This document shows positions 15,701-23,839 of a stretch of DNA of 64,000 nucleotides, in pieces. How positions within the stretch are numbered: position 1 is the first letter of the stretch; every line of letters starts with the position of its first letter. The notes beneath the pieces were generated by a model. That model searched no databases. It saw only the letters and a list, made by a program, of their open reading frames with translations, and was not told the origin of the DNA. The translations under genes and the position numbers were made by a program. Source of the stretch: Aromatoleum bremense (lineage in GTDB: Bacteria > Pseudomonadota > Gammaproteobacteria > Burkholderiales > Rhodocyclaceae); assembly GCF_017894365.1 (NCBI RefSeq), contig NZ_CP059467.1, forward strand, positions 3,596,001-3,660,000, in the 5' to 3' direction.

Positions 15701-16498
15701 TCAAGCGGCCTTGTGCGAACGTGAACCACGCTCGGAGCGTGTTGCCTGCTCGCCGCGGGACATTTCAGCGCGGGCTTCCTCGCCTGCTTCACGCGTCTCT
15801 TCCGCCAGTTCCTCACCCTGGCGCTGCGCCGTTTCGGCTTGGCGGCCGGTGAGTTCGCGGCTGCGTTCGAAACCTTCGCGCATCGTCGCGCGGAACTGTT
15901 CACCGCCTTCGCGCAAGGTTTCGCGCGTCGACTCGCTCAACGAATCCGTCGCCATCGCGATCTCGTCGGCCTGCTGGCGTACCAGTTCCTTGAGATCGTC
16001 GAGGCTTTCGGTCGCCTGATGCTGCAACTCCTGCAGGCCGGTCTGCCAGGCCTCGGTCAGGTCCATCGTCTGCTGCTCCCACAGCTGACCGAGATGGCGC
16101 TGAATCTCTCCCGCCGTGCGGTTCGCGTGGCGATTCGATTGCAGCAGCGTGTCGGTCGCGGTCGAAAACAGGCGCTTCGCCCGATCGTCGGCCAGCTCGA
16201 AGAAATGCGAATAGTCGGGAAAACCCATCGCCGACAAGGCGCGGGCCTGGGCGCGCATGAAGATACGCGCGCTCGCCGCCTCCATGTCGTACAACTGGCC
16301 GAACCCGCGCAGCGTCGTCGCCGTCATGTCCACCGGTTCCCGCCCGCGACCGCCGGGGCTTTCCTGCTGTCCTCGCCGGCGAGAGGATCCTGTACTCATC
16401 TCTTCGTTCCTCTGCTGACGTACGTCTTCATTCTGCCGACCTGTGTCTTCAGCCGTTTGCTGACGAGGGTCTTCACTCGTTTGCCGTTGCTGGGCCAT
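15701..16498 (-). CDS. Phasin-like coiled-coil protein
   Basis: The 265-residue protein opens with a Gln/Arg/Glu-rich, probably disordered tail (about 65 residues). A helical phasin-type region follows (LRGFGQLYDMEAASARIFMRAQARALSAMGFPDYSHFFELADDRAKRLF and onward). The last 100 residues form amphipathic coiled-coil heptads rich in Glu, Gln and Arg. Phasins coat polyhydroxyalkanoate granules; the long tails here suggest a relative that binds another surface or nucleic acid. The start at ATG 16498 is backed by AGGAG. A weak sigma-54 site and a leader hairpin lie upstream. The other phasin is at 56093-56647. Confidence 0.7.
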   Translation of the reverse strand: MAQQRQTSEDPRQQTAEDTGRQNEDVRQQRNEEMSTGSSRRRGQQESPGGRGREPVDMTATTLRGFGQLYDMEAASARIFMRAQARALSAMGFPDYSHFFELADDRAKRLFSTATDTLLQSNRHANRTAGEIQRHLGQLWEQQTMDLTEAWQTGLQELQHQATESLDDLKELVRQQADEIAMATDSLSESTRETLREGGEQFRATMREGFERSRELTGRQAETAQRQGEELAEETREAGEEARAEMSRGEQATRSERGSRSHKAA

Positions 16499-16537
16499 TT
16501 GAATACTCCTGCACAGTAAAACGTGTTGAAAGATGCG

Positions 16538-16560
16538 AAATGGCCGTGGTCCGGCCATTT
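16538..16560. repeat. Perfect nine-base hairpin in the phasin-like gene leader
   Basis: AAATGGCCG and CGGCCATTT pair around the loop TGGTC. It lies between the possible promoter at 16602-16617 and the start at 16498, so the RNA leader would fold here. It could equally be an operator. The rest of 16499-16812 shows no gene. Confidence 0.5.
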
Positions 16561-16601
16561 GGCTGCTGGTTAACCCTCGCTTCCGAAGGTTGCTGTTGCA
16601 T

Positions 16602-16617
16602 AGCAACATCGAGGCCC
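16602..16617 (-). promoter_or_regulatory. Weak sigma-54 promoter candidate for the phasin-like gene
   Basis: Reading leftwards: GGGCCTC-GATG-TTGCT. GG-N10-GC and the -12 box are good, but the rest of the -24 box is poor. The site overlaps an inverted repeat, GTTGCT...AGCAAC. Confidence 0.35.
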
Positions 16618-16812
16618 GTTTTGGGTAGTAGCGGGAAATATGGCTCGAACCGGCGCGGCGCCCGGGATCGGCGGCGATGACGGAAGGGCGCGCGCGGGCC
16701 TGGCGTGCGAGCTTTCGTGAAAAAGATACAGCCCGCGGAAAATCCTACTCACGCAGCAGGGGCGCGCACGAACCTCCGCGCGCCGTGCGCGCCGGCGATG
16801 GCAGGCCGCCGC

Positions 16813-17214
16813 TCAGTCCTGCCTGGAAGCGATCGCGCGCGCCAGCTCTTCCTTGGTCATGCGCGAGCGTCCGCGGATGTCGAGCGCTCGGGCGCGCTCG
16901 TAGAGTTCCTGGCGCGTATGACCGAGGACGTCTACGCCGCCGAAAGTCTCGCGCCTGGCGCGCTTGCCGCCCCGCCGGTCGGCGACGCTGCGGCGGGCTT
17001 GCGGATCGGACGGGCCGGGTTCGGCCTTGGCCTCCCAGTGATCGCCGACTTTTTCGAAGCTGTGCTTGAGCGCCGCGATCGCCGTACGGCCCGCGCGCTC
17101 GCCCGGACCGTATTCTTCCTCCGCGCGCTTGAGTGTCTTCGCGTAGGTGCGCTGCGCTTTCGGCGGCGAACGCTTCAGCGTGCCGGGTAGTTCCACTTTT
17201 CGATTCCTGGGCAT
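16813..17214 (-). CDS. ChaB-family protein with C-terminal Rho-N-like motif
   Basis: The 133-residue basic protein starts with the ChaB region (LPGTLKRSPPKAQRTYAKTLKRAEEEYGPGERAGRTAIAALKHSFEKVGDHWEAK). After a charged linker it ends with a Rho N-terminal/SAP-like helix-turn (GHTRQELYERARALDIRGRSRMTKEELARAIAS), often found in nucleic-acid-binding proteins. ChaB was first linked to cation transport regulation, but its role is not settled. It is the last gene of a leftward run: ferritin, phospholipase D, nuclease-type hydrolase, ChaB. Confidence 0.88.
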   Translation of the reverse strand: MPRNRKVELPGTLKRSPPKAQRTYAKTLKRAEEEYGPGERAGRTAIAALKHSFEKVGDHWEAKAEPGPSDPQARRSVADRRGGKRARRETFGGVDVLGHTRQELYERARALDIRGRSRMTKEELARAIASRQD

Positions 17215-17266
17215 GTCGGATTCCTCATGACGGTCCGGGCGGCCTGTACGGTTTCGCGTTCAAGTT

Positions 17267-18082
17267 TCATGCCGGGATCGCGTTCACAGCATCGCGTATC
17301 CGGACGTGCGGGATCACGGGACGCCTGCCGGTCGCGATGATCGCCTTCACGGGAAGGTGGTCGGAGGCCTTGCGCGAGGTGGGCGACCGGTGCGTCTCGA
17401 ACGCCAGCAGGTTGTGACGCGGCCGCACCCACACGCGATCCAGCGCGAACATCGGCAGCCATACCGGAAACGAGCGCTCCGCCGGCGCGTGACCGAGAAT
17501 GCCGTGCAGCCAGCGCAACGGACGGCCGAGCGGCAGCCATTCGTTGATGTCGCCGAGAACGATGACGACCTGGTCCATCGGCAGGTGGTGCAGCAACTGC
17601 AGCATCTTCTGCACCTGGAAACGGCGTTCCGCGGGCCGCAGGCCGAGATGCGTGACGATGACGCGCACGACCTCGCCCTCGACGTCGAGGTCGACTTCGA
17701 GCGCGCCGCGCGGCTCGCGCCGGTTGAAGCTCAGATCGTGCTGGCGCACCCCGAGCACCGGCCGGCGCGTCAGCAGCGCGTTGCCGAATTCGCCTTCGTG
17801 CCGCACGATCGTGTGGCCGGGGATCGCGGTCATCGACGCGGCGTGCGCGAGAAAGTCGAGCTGCATCGAATCGTGGCGGCGGTCGGGCTGGCTATCGACT
17901 TCCTGCAGGCCGATGGTGTCGCAGTTCAGCTCCGCGATGACGCGCGCGACGCGCGAGGCGTCCTCGCGGCGGTCGGTGCCGATGCAGCGATGGATGTTGT
18001 ACGTCGAGATCCTCAGGCAGTCGCTGCCGAGGGCCTCGTTGAGGTTGCGCCAGCTAGCGAGCCCGGTTGCCTGTGTCGCCAT
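17267..18082 (-). CDS. Endonuclease/exonuclease/phosphatase-family hydrolase
   Basis: The 271-residue protein carries the EEP fold motifs: RISTYNIHRC (Asn), TIGLQEVDSQ (metal-binding Glu), VIVTHLGL (His), VVIVLGDINEW (Asp and Asn) and RKASDHLPVKAII (the terminal Asp-His). It lacks a signal peptide. It is fused by overlap (29 bases) to the phospholipase D gene upstream, and such pairs of EEP hydrolase and PLD-VTT protein suggest action on phospholipid head groups or other phosphodiesters rather than on DNA. The reaction is not proven by sequence. Confidence 0.88.
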   Translation of the reverse strand: MATQATGLASWRNLNEALGSDCLRISTYNIHRCIGTDRREDASRVARVIAELNCDTIGLQEVDSQPDRRHDSMQLDFLAHAASMTAIPGHTIVRHEGEFGNALLTRRPVLGVRQHDLSFNRREPRGALEVDLDVEGEVVRVIVTHLGLRPAERRFQVQKMLQLLHHLPMDQVVIVLGDINEWLPLGRPLRWLHGILGHAPAERSFPVWLPMFALDRVWVRPRHNLLAFETHRSPTSRKASDHLPVKAIIATGRRPVIPHVRIRDAVNAIPA

Positions 18083-20282
18083 GCGGGACGGCCTCCCTGT
18101 GCTGGCTCACCAGCCAGCGGCGGACCGCCAGCGTCAGCAGGCTGACGCCGACGACGGCAGCGGCGAGCACGGTGTAGTTGATCTGCGCCGGATCGTGCAG
18201 CGCGGCTTCGAGCTGGTCGCCGAAGATCGTCGTCGCCAGCGTGCCGGGCAGCATGCCGAGCAGCGTGCCGAGCATGAAGTGCCACAGGCGGATGCCAATC
18301 GCCGCGGCCACCAGGCCTTCGACCGCGAAAGGCGCCAGCGGCACGAGCCGCAGCGCGGTCACCGCCAGCAGGCTGCGGCGGCGCAGCGTGCTGGTGACGC
18401 GCCGCAGCGGGCGGCCGGCGAAGCTGTGCACGGTGTGCCGGGGCAGGTACAGGCCGGCGACGTAGGTCAGCAGCGCCGCCAGCAGGATACCCGACAGGGC
18501 GTAGGCGAAGCCGAGGAAAGGGCCGAACGCGACCACCGCCGCAAGCGTGATCAGCGGTCGCGGAAACATCACAAGGCATGCCGGCGTGTAGGCGGCCAGG
18601 ATCACCAGCGGCGCCCACGGGCGGCCGGCGAATTCCTCCGCCCAGGCCGTCACGCGCGAGGCGTCGAGCCACGCGGCCAGAGGGGTGTAGCGCCACATCG
18701 CGGTAAGCGCGCCGACCACCGCGAAGAACAGCCCGACTTTCAGCGCAACGCGCTTGACGAGCTTGCGCCGGTCGCGCGGCGTGACCTCTTCCTCGACCAC
18801 GACTTCCGGGCTGAACTCCTCGATCAGGCGGTCGAGCGAAACCGGCGCCGCCGGATCGCCCACGCTCGCCAGTTCGATGACGGTCTCGGGCCACTCCGGC
18901 AAGCGGTCGATCGGCTTGAGCGTGCGGGGGCGGCCGGCGAGGGCGTCGATCGCGCCGCGCAGGGTTCCCTGCCGGCGGAACGCGTCCTCGACCTGCTGCG
19001 GCGCGACATCGAGGTGTTCGGCGAGCAGCTCGTTGCGAAACGCGTGGATCGTCGCGGCCACCTGCGGGTCGCCGCGCGCTTCGAGCGCCGCGTCGCATTC
19101 GGTATCCATGCCCATCGAGCGGTTGCACAGGTTGGCCGAACCGATGCGCAGGATTTCGTCGTCGACGATCATCAGCTTCGAATGAAGGTCGATGCAGATG
19201 TTTTCGTCGAGGCCGTCGATGTGAGGGAAGAGGATATGGAACCGGCCGTAGTGGTCGGCGGCGCGCAGGCGCCCGATGAGGCGCGTGCGCAACACGTGCA
19301 TCGTGTGTTCCTCGAGCCAGCCGTGGCTGAACAGGCGCACCACGACGACGATCTCGGGCCCGTCCGGCTCGGCCAGCCGCGCGGCGAGCGCCTCGCCGAT
19401 GCGGTACGCGGTGAAGTACTGGTTCTCGATGTAGATCAGCCCGCGGGCAGCGGCGATCATGTCGAGGTATAGCGCCTCGACTTCGTGAATGTCTGCCTGC
19501 AGCGCCGTTTCGGGCAAGGTGCGGGCGAGCGCGACATCGATGTCGGTGAAATCGATGTCCAGCGACGCCGGCCAGCGTGACGGCGCTGGCGCCGGCGGCG
19601 GCAGGGCGTGGCCGGTCGCGCCCATCCAGCGCGCCCGTGCGATCCCGGCAAGCGCGAGCGCCGCTTGGCCATCCACCGCCATCATCAGGTCGTGGAACGG
19701 CGGGTAGCGTGCCTCGCCGCATACGCGGTGTGGTTCGTCGGGGCTGTGGGCGGGGGTGTCCCAGCGTCGTTCGGTCAGGTCGAAGCCGCCGATGAAAGCC
19801 AGTGCGTCGTCGATGACGACGATCTTCTGGTGGTGCGAACCGCTGACCGGATGCGTGTTGTCGTAGGCCAGATGCACGCGCCGGTGCGCGCGCCAGCCGA
19901 AGCCGTAGGTCGGCGGCAGCTCGCGGTCGACGCCGAACACCAGCGGGTAATCCCAGTCGAGGATGTGCACGTGCAGGTCGCGCCGGCGCCGCGTGAGCCA
20001 GTTCAGGAAGTCGCCGAGGCGGGTCGGGGGGCCGGCGCGGCTCTCGGCGTCGAAGCGAAGGCAGGTGTTGCTGTTGAAGTCCCACGCCAGGATCAGGATC
20101 GAGCGCGTCGCGCGCTCGGCGGCGGTGACGAAGGCCTTGAAATACGCCTCGCCATCGACGAGCAGCCCGACGTGGGCCGCCCGCGCGACGGTGAAGCAAT
20201 TGACGCCGGGCCGGAACAGGCTCTCCCCGGGGTCCCGGTGTTTCCGGCTTTCGCTCAACGCCGGCGCGTCCACCGGTTGCAA
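18054..20282 (-). CDS. Phospholipase D fused to a VTT (SNARE-associated/DedA-like) membrane domain
   Basis: The 742-residue protein has two parts. Residues 1-510 are PLD-like with HKD motifs HHQKIVVIDDALAFIGGFD (about 160) and HSKLMIVDDEILRIGSANLCNRS (about 370). Residues 530-735 hold five or six membrane helices of the VTT type (PLVILAAYTPACLVMFPRP, AAVVAFGPFLGFAYALSG, LRLVPLAPFAVEGLVAAAIG). VTT domains are linked to lipid scrambling, so the fusion may modify lipids and move them across the membrane. The TTG start at 20282 follows GGAGGA by five bases. It begins 11 bases after the ferritin gene. Confidence 0.9.
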   Translation of the reverse strand: MQPVDAPALSESRKHRDPGESLFRPGVNCFTVARAAHVGLLVDGEAYFKAFVTAAERATRSILILAWDFNSNTCLRFDAESRAGPPTRLGDFLNWLTRRRRDLHVHILDWDYPLVFGVDRELPPTYGFGWRAHRRVHLAYDNTHPVSGSHHQKIVVIDDALAFIGGFDLTERRWDTPAHSPDEPHRVCGEARYPPFHDLMMAVDGQAALALAGIARARWMGATGHALPPPAPAPSRWPASLDIDFTDIDVALARTLPETALQADIHEVEALYLDMIAAARGLIYIENQYFTAYRIGEALAARLAEPDGPEIVVVVRLFSHGWLEEHTMHVLRTRLIGRLRAADHYGRFHILFPHIDGLDENICIDLHSKLMIVDDEILRIGSANLCNRSMGMDTECDAALEARGDPQVAATIHAFRNELLAEHLDVAPQQVEDAFRRQGTLRGAIDALAGRPRTLKPIDRLPEWPETVIELASVGDPAAPVSLDRLIEEFSPEVVVEEEVTPRDRRKLVKRVALKVGLFFAVVGALTAMWRYTPLAAWLDASRVTAWAEEFAGRPWAPLVILAAYTPACLVMFPRPLITLAAVVAFGPFLGFAYALSGILLAALLTYVAGLYLPRHTVHSFAGRPLRRVTSTLRRRSLLAVTALRLVPLAPFAVEGLVAAAIGIRLWHFMLGTLLGMLPGTLATTIFGDQLEAALHDPAQINYTVLAAAVVGVSLLTLAVRRWLVSQHREAVPHGDTGNRAR

Positions 20283-20293
20283 GGCGTCCTCCG

Positions 20294-20869
20294 TCAGGCC
20301 GGGCGCCGGCCGATCTGCTCGATCAGCGACTGCATGTCGTCGGCGTGTTCCTCCTCGACGGCGAGGACGTCCTCGAACAGGCGCCGCGTCGTCGAGTCGG
20401 TCGTCCCGATGTACTGCACCGCTTCACGATAGCTGTCGATCGCGATCCGCTCGGCAACGAGGTCTTCCTTGATCATGTCGATCAACGACGCGCCTTCGAT
20501 GTATTCGGCGTGGCTGCGCGCAGTCAGCGTGTCGGGCGAAAAGTCCGGCTCCCCGCCGAGCTGGGTGATGCGCTCGGCGAAGCGATCGGCATGCTCTTCT
20601 TCCTCGTGCGCGTGCTCGAGGAACTCTTCCGCGATGCTGGCCGAGGTCAGGCCTTTCGCCGTGTAGTAATGACGTTTGTAACGCAGCGTGCACACAATCT
20701 CGGTGGCGAGCGCTTCGTTGAGCAGCCGCAGGATCGTGCCCCGGTCGCCGGTGTAGTTTTCGGTCAACGCGCCTTCCTCGATGTGCCGCCGCGCGCGTTC
20801 GCGCAGGGTTTTCACGTCGGACAGCATGGCCGTGGCGGGGGAGGTCTGCGGGTCGGGCTGGCTGGGCAT
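20294..20869 (-). CDS. Ferritin-like (bacterioferritin-type) protein
   Basis: The 191-residue protein has the four-helix di-iron pattern: NEALATEIVCTLRYKRHYY, EEFLEHAHEEEEHADRFAERI, KEDLVAERIAIDSYREAVQYIG and RRLFEDVLAVEEEHADDMQSLI. The two E-x-x-H motifs and their partner Glu residues are intact, unlike the split gene at 637-3188. It should oxidise and store iron or act as a Dps-like protector in the cytoplasm. AGGAG precedes ATG 20869. It is first in the ferritin-PLD-EEP-ChaB run; a candidate promoter is at 21058-21073. Confidence 0.9.
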   Translation of the reverse strand: MPSQPDPQTSPATAMLSDVKTLRERARRHIEEGALTENYTGDRGTILRLLNEALATEIVCTLRYKRHYYTAKGLTSASIAEEFLEHAHEEEEHADRFAERITQLGGEPDFSPDTLTARSHAEYIEGASLIDMIKEDLVAERIAIDSYREAVQYIGTTDSTTRRLFEDVLAVEEEHADDMQSLIEQIGRRPA

Positions 20870-20880
20870 GTAGGGCTCCT

Positions 20881-21327
20881 GTCGAGTGTGAGAGTGAAGC
20901 AGACGCAGCGAGGGCACCCGGCAGCGAGCACGACGCCCGGCTTCCAGCGAGTCCGGCTTCGATCGGCGTCCCGGGGGAAGGACGGCGATCGCGTGGCGTC
21001 GCTGGACGGACCTCGCCAGGCTCGTCGTCTTCGTTCCGGGGCCCTCGCGACGATCCATGCGAACAGCGTGCCCGGGCGCGGGCGCAGCGCGACCAGCGCC
21101 CGCATTGCGGGTTGCGTGGCGATCGGCAGGCGGTAGCCGTGCGAGAACGGCAGCGGCACGCTCGGGATTTCCATGACGCACTCGTCCGCCGTCGCGGCCC
21201 GGCTCGGCAGCACGAGCGAATGGCGGTATTGCGGCCGAGCCTGCAGCCAGCGCCGTTTTTCCTGCAGATAGCGGCGGATGCCGCCGCTTTGCGAGGCATA
21301 GAACATCGTCACGTCGCAGACGTGCAT
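20881..21327 (-). pseudogene. Glycosyltransferase family 4, N-terminal remnant
   Basis: The first 80 codons from ATG 21327 (DVTMFYASQSGGIRRYLQEKRRWL, then HSLVLPSRA and the IPSVPLPFSHGYRLP region) look like the acceptor-binding half of a GT4 enzyme. Similarity then stops, and the frame runs into low-complexity Arg/Pro sequence just before the ferritin gene. The sugar-nucleotide-binding half is gone. A GT4 C-terminal scrap occurs separately near 37900-38000. Confidence 0.6.
21058..21073 (-). promoter_or_regulatory. Sigma-54 promoter candidate for the ferritin-PLD run
   Basis: Reading leftwards: GGGCACG-CTGT-TCGCA with exact GG-N10-GC spacing. It lies inside the decayed glycosyltransferase remnant, beyond the part that still looks coding, and 190 bases before the ferritin start. 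Confidence 0.4.
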
Positions 21328-21387
21328 CGGAGGTGCTCCCGGCTCAGCGGGCCGGTGTGGCGAAATCGAAATCGCCGCCGATGTCGC

Positions 21388-21963
21388 TCATGTTCCGGTG
21401 GCCGGCCCCGGCTGCGTCGCGCGGTACAGGATTTCGACCGGGCGGCGCGGATCGTAGTCCTGCCAGTCGCCCTCGGCCCACGTCCCGCTCGCGCGTTCGA
21501 TCTGCCGCGCGCCGCAGTCGGTGAGGACCGACACCGCGACGGCCTCGCTGCCGGGGCGGTCGACGCGCACGCACAGCGCGGGTCCGGCCGGCGGCTCGGC
21601 CGGGTGCTCGACGCTGGCCTGTTCGGGATGCGCCGAGTGGGTGCGGCCCAGTGCACCCGCCAGCGAACCCACGTAGGCCCCGACGCCGGCACCCGCGAGC
21701 GCGCCGATCGGTCCGCCGACACTGCCGATGGCCAGTCCCGCCGCGCCGCCGATCAGCGCTGCAGTGGCTGCGCCCTTGCCGGCTTCGCTCGCGCCCTCGT
21801 CGCTGGCGGAATCGCCGCCGAAGCGCAGCAGGCCGTGCTGGCCCGGCGGATTCAGGTAGTACGACGAGTACTCGTCGGCGGCGAAGTCCCGCGCGGCGAT
21901 TGCCGCGCGGGCCTGTTCGAGCTGTTCGGCCTGGGAAAAGTGGCCAACGATGATCGACGACAT
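21388..21963 (-). CDS. Glycine-zipper stress protein
   Basis: The 191-residue protein begins SSIIVGHFSQAEQLEQARAAI, a small ferredoxin-like start seen in proteins annotated as general stress proteins. It continues through a charged segment to a glycine zipper (residues about 70-105: alternating GGAAGLAIGSVGGPIGAL and GAGVGAYVG) that can insert into membrane. The last part is a beta-rich domain of unknown type. GGAGA precedes the start. It lies 14 bases after the rpoN stop, so the two share the rpoN promoter. Confidence 0.7.
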   Translation of the reverse strand: MSSIIVGHFSQAEQLEQARAAIAARDFAADEYSSYYLNPPGQHGLLRFGGDSASDEGASEAGKGAATAALIGGAAGLAIGSVGGPIGALAGAGVGAYVGSLAGALGRTHSAHPEQASVEHPAEPPAGPALCVRVDRPGSEAVAVSVLTDCGARQIERASGTWAEGDWQDYDPRRPVEILYRATQPGPATGT

Positions 21964-21977
21964 CGACGTTCTCCGTT

Positions 21978-23423
21978 TCAGGCATTGCCAACGACGCCGA
22001 CCGGCATCACCGGCCGATGCGCCACGCGCCGCAACTCGACGCTCGGAACCCGCATCAGCGTGCGGTACTTGGTGACCGTGCGCCGCGCGAGCCGCAACCC
22101 CTGATCGGCCAAAAGCCGCGCGAGCTGGGCGTCCGACAGCGGGTGCAGCGGGTCTTCGGCCGTGATCAGCTCCTTGAGCAGCGCGCGGATCGCCATCGCC
22201 GAGCACGTGCCGCCGTCGTCCGTGGCGAGCTGGCGCGAGAAGAAATACTTGAACTCGAACAGGCCGCGCGGCGTCGCCATGTACTTGCCGTTGGTCACGC
22301 GGCACACCGTCGATTCGTGCAGCTTCAGCTCGCTCGCGATGTCCTTCAGGGCGAGCGGCTTCATCGCGACTTCGCCGTAGCTGAAGAACACGCGCTGGTG
22401 CGCGACGATCGCGTTCGCCACGCGCTGGATCGTGCTGAAACGCTGCTCGACGTTGCGCAACAGCCAGCGCGCCTCCTGCAGCAGGCGGTGGAACGACGCG
22501 TCGCCTGCGCTGCGTCCGGCGGCAATCTCGGCATATGCGCGGTTCAGGCGCACGTTCGGCTGCACCGCCGGGTTGAGCGTCGCGACCCAGCGGCCGCGGA
22601 CCTGCCTGACGATGATGTCGGGCACGACGTAGCGGGTGTTGTCGGGTGCGAACGTGCGCCCCGGGCGCGGGTCGAGCGTGCGGATCAGCGCGCGCGCCGT
22701 ATGCAGCGCAGTTTCGTTGCAGCCGAGGATCTGCTGCAGGCGGGGAAATTCGCGGTGTGCGAGCAGATCGAGGTGGTCGGTGACGATCGCCAGTGCGATG
22801 TCGCGCCCCACGGTCTCCGGGTCGAGCGCCTGTAGTTGCAGCAACAGGCACTCCTGCAGCGATCGCGCGCCGATGCCGGGCGGGTCCAGCTGCTGCACGA
22901 GTCGCAACGCGGCGCCGAGTTCGCGCACATCGACGTGTTCCTCGGGGAGGATCATCTCGGCAAGCTCTTCGAGCGGCGTCTCCAGGTAGCCGGCGTCGGT
23001 CAGTTCGTCGACGATCATGTGCGCCAGAGTGCGCTCGCGCTCGCTCATCGGCGACAGCAGCAATTGGGTGCGCAGGTTCTCGCGCAGGCTCACCGGTGCT
23101 TCGGTCCATTCGGTCCAGTCGTTTTCGTCTCCGTGAGACTGCGTCTGGCGCCGTTCGTCATAAGCCGGCGCGGGGAGGGGTATCTCTTCCGGTTCCCGCG
23201 TCGCTCCGTCGCCCTCGACCGGCGACGAGGGCGTGGCTTCGCGTGATTCCACCGGCATTGCCGGAGCTTCGTTTTCGTCCTCGAGGAAGGGGTTCGTCGA
23301 AACGGCCTGCTCGACCTCCTGGGCAAATTCCAGTGACGAGAGCTGAAGAAGACGAAGCGCCTGCTGGATCTGGGGCGTTATCGCCAGATGCTGGCGTAAA
23401 CGAAGTTCCATTCCGAGATTCAT
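21978..23423 (-). CDS. rpoN: RNA polymerase sigma-54 factor, stand-alone (probable second copy)
   Basis: The 481-residue protein has the full sigma-54 plan. Region I is Gln/Leu-rich (LRLRQHLAITPQIQQALRLLQLSS, then NPFLEDE), an acidic region II follows (to about residue 110), then the core-binding domain, a helix-turn-helix near residues 360-385 (LKDIASELKLHESTVCRVTNGKYM) and the RpoN box ARRTVTKYR at 446-454. The start ATG 23423 follows AGGAG. The usual rpoN neighbours (lptB, hpf, ptsN) are absent, so this is probably an extra copy dedicated to the surrounding genes. A consensus sigma-54 promoter at 23482-23497 implies self-activation or control by the housekeeping sigma-54. Confidence 0.95.
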   Translation of the reverse strand: MNLGMELRLRQHLAITPQIQQALRLLQLSSLEFAQEVEQAVSTNPFLEDENEAPAMPVESREATPSSPVEGDGATREPEEIPLPAPAYDERRQTQSHGDENDWTEWTEAPVSLRENLRTQLLLSPMSERERTLAHMIVDELTDAGYLETPLEELAEMILPEEHVDVRELGAALRLVQQLDPPGIGARSLQECLLLQLQALDPETVGRDIALAIVTDHLDLLAHREFPRLQQILGCNETALHTARALIRTLDPRPGRTFAPDNTRYVVPDIIVRQVRGRWVATLNPAVQPNVRLNRAYAEIAAGRSAGDASFHRLLQEARWLLRNVEQRFSTIQRVANAIVAHQRVFFSYGEVAMKPLALKDIASELKLHESTVCRVTNGKYMATPRGLFEFKYFFSRQLATDDGGTCSAMAIRALLKELITAEDPLHPLSDAQLARLLADQGLRLARRTVTKYRTLMRVPSVELRRVAHRPVMPVGVVGNA

Positions 23424-23481
23424 GGCATCTCCTGTTGGCTGGGAAAATTGCGCCTTTTCCACCGGGCGCCCGCCGTTCCGC

Positions 23482-23497
23482 CGCAAAAGTCGTGCCA
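23482..23497 (-). promoter_or_regulatory. Perfect sigma-54 promoter ahead of rpoN
   Basis: Reading leftwards: TGGCACG-ACTT-TTGCG, full match to the -24 and -12 boxes with 10-base spacing. The start codon lies about 48 bases past the predicted transcription start. Confidence 0.85.
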
Positions 23498-23598
23498 ATC
23501 AATCGAGGCTTGCCGAGCCGTGGCCTGGGGACTCCTGCCAGCCCTTCCCGTGCACTTCAGCAAGCACGTTTTACATCTCGGGAGTAAGAATTGCCCCG

Positions 23599-23640
23599 GC
23601 AGGGCCGGCCCCGCGAACCTGTCCGCGGGGCCGGCCCTGC
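23599..23640. repeat. Perfect 17-base inverted repeat between rpoN and the DUF4142 gene
   Basis: GCAGGGCCGGCCCCGCG at 23599-23615 and its exact complement at 23624-23640 flank an eight-base loop. Both neighbouring genes point away from it, so it is not a terminator for either, and it has no T-run. It sits between the two sigma-54 promoters, where an activator or DNA-bending site would be expected. Confidence 0.8.
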
Positions 23641-23711
23641 GCGGCTGCAAGACCCCGACGCGCAACGCGAAAACCCCAAATGGGCGATGCCTTCTGCACT
23701 TCCCGAACAGC

Positions 23712-23727
23712 GGGCACGCGAAATGCA
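23712..23727 (+). promoter_or_regulatory. Sigma-54 promoter of the DUF4142/glycogen operon
   Basis: GGGCACG-CGAA-ATGCA with GG-N10-GC spacing, about 100 bases before the DUF4142 start. A second, weaker candidate, AGGCACG-GAGG-CCGCA, lies at 23791-23806. Confidence 0.6.
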
Positions 23728-23839
23728 TCATTGCCCATTGTTCGGCCAAGCGTGGACCGCCCGTGCATGAGCGTTCACGGCCCCACGACCAGGCACGGAG
23801 GCCGCAACGGCCCGATCCGGAATAACGACAGGAGGTCCC

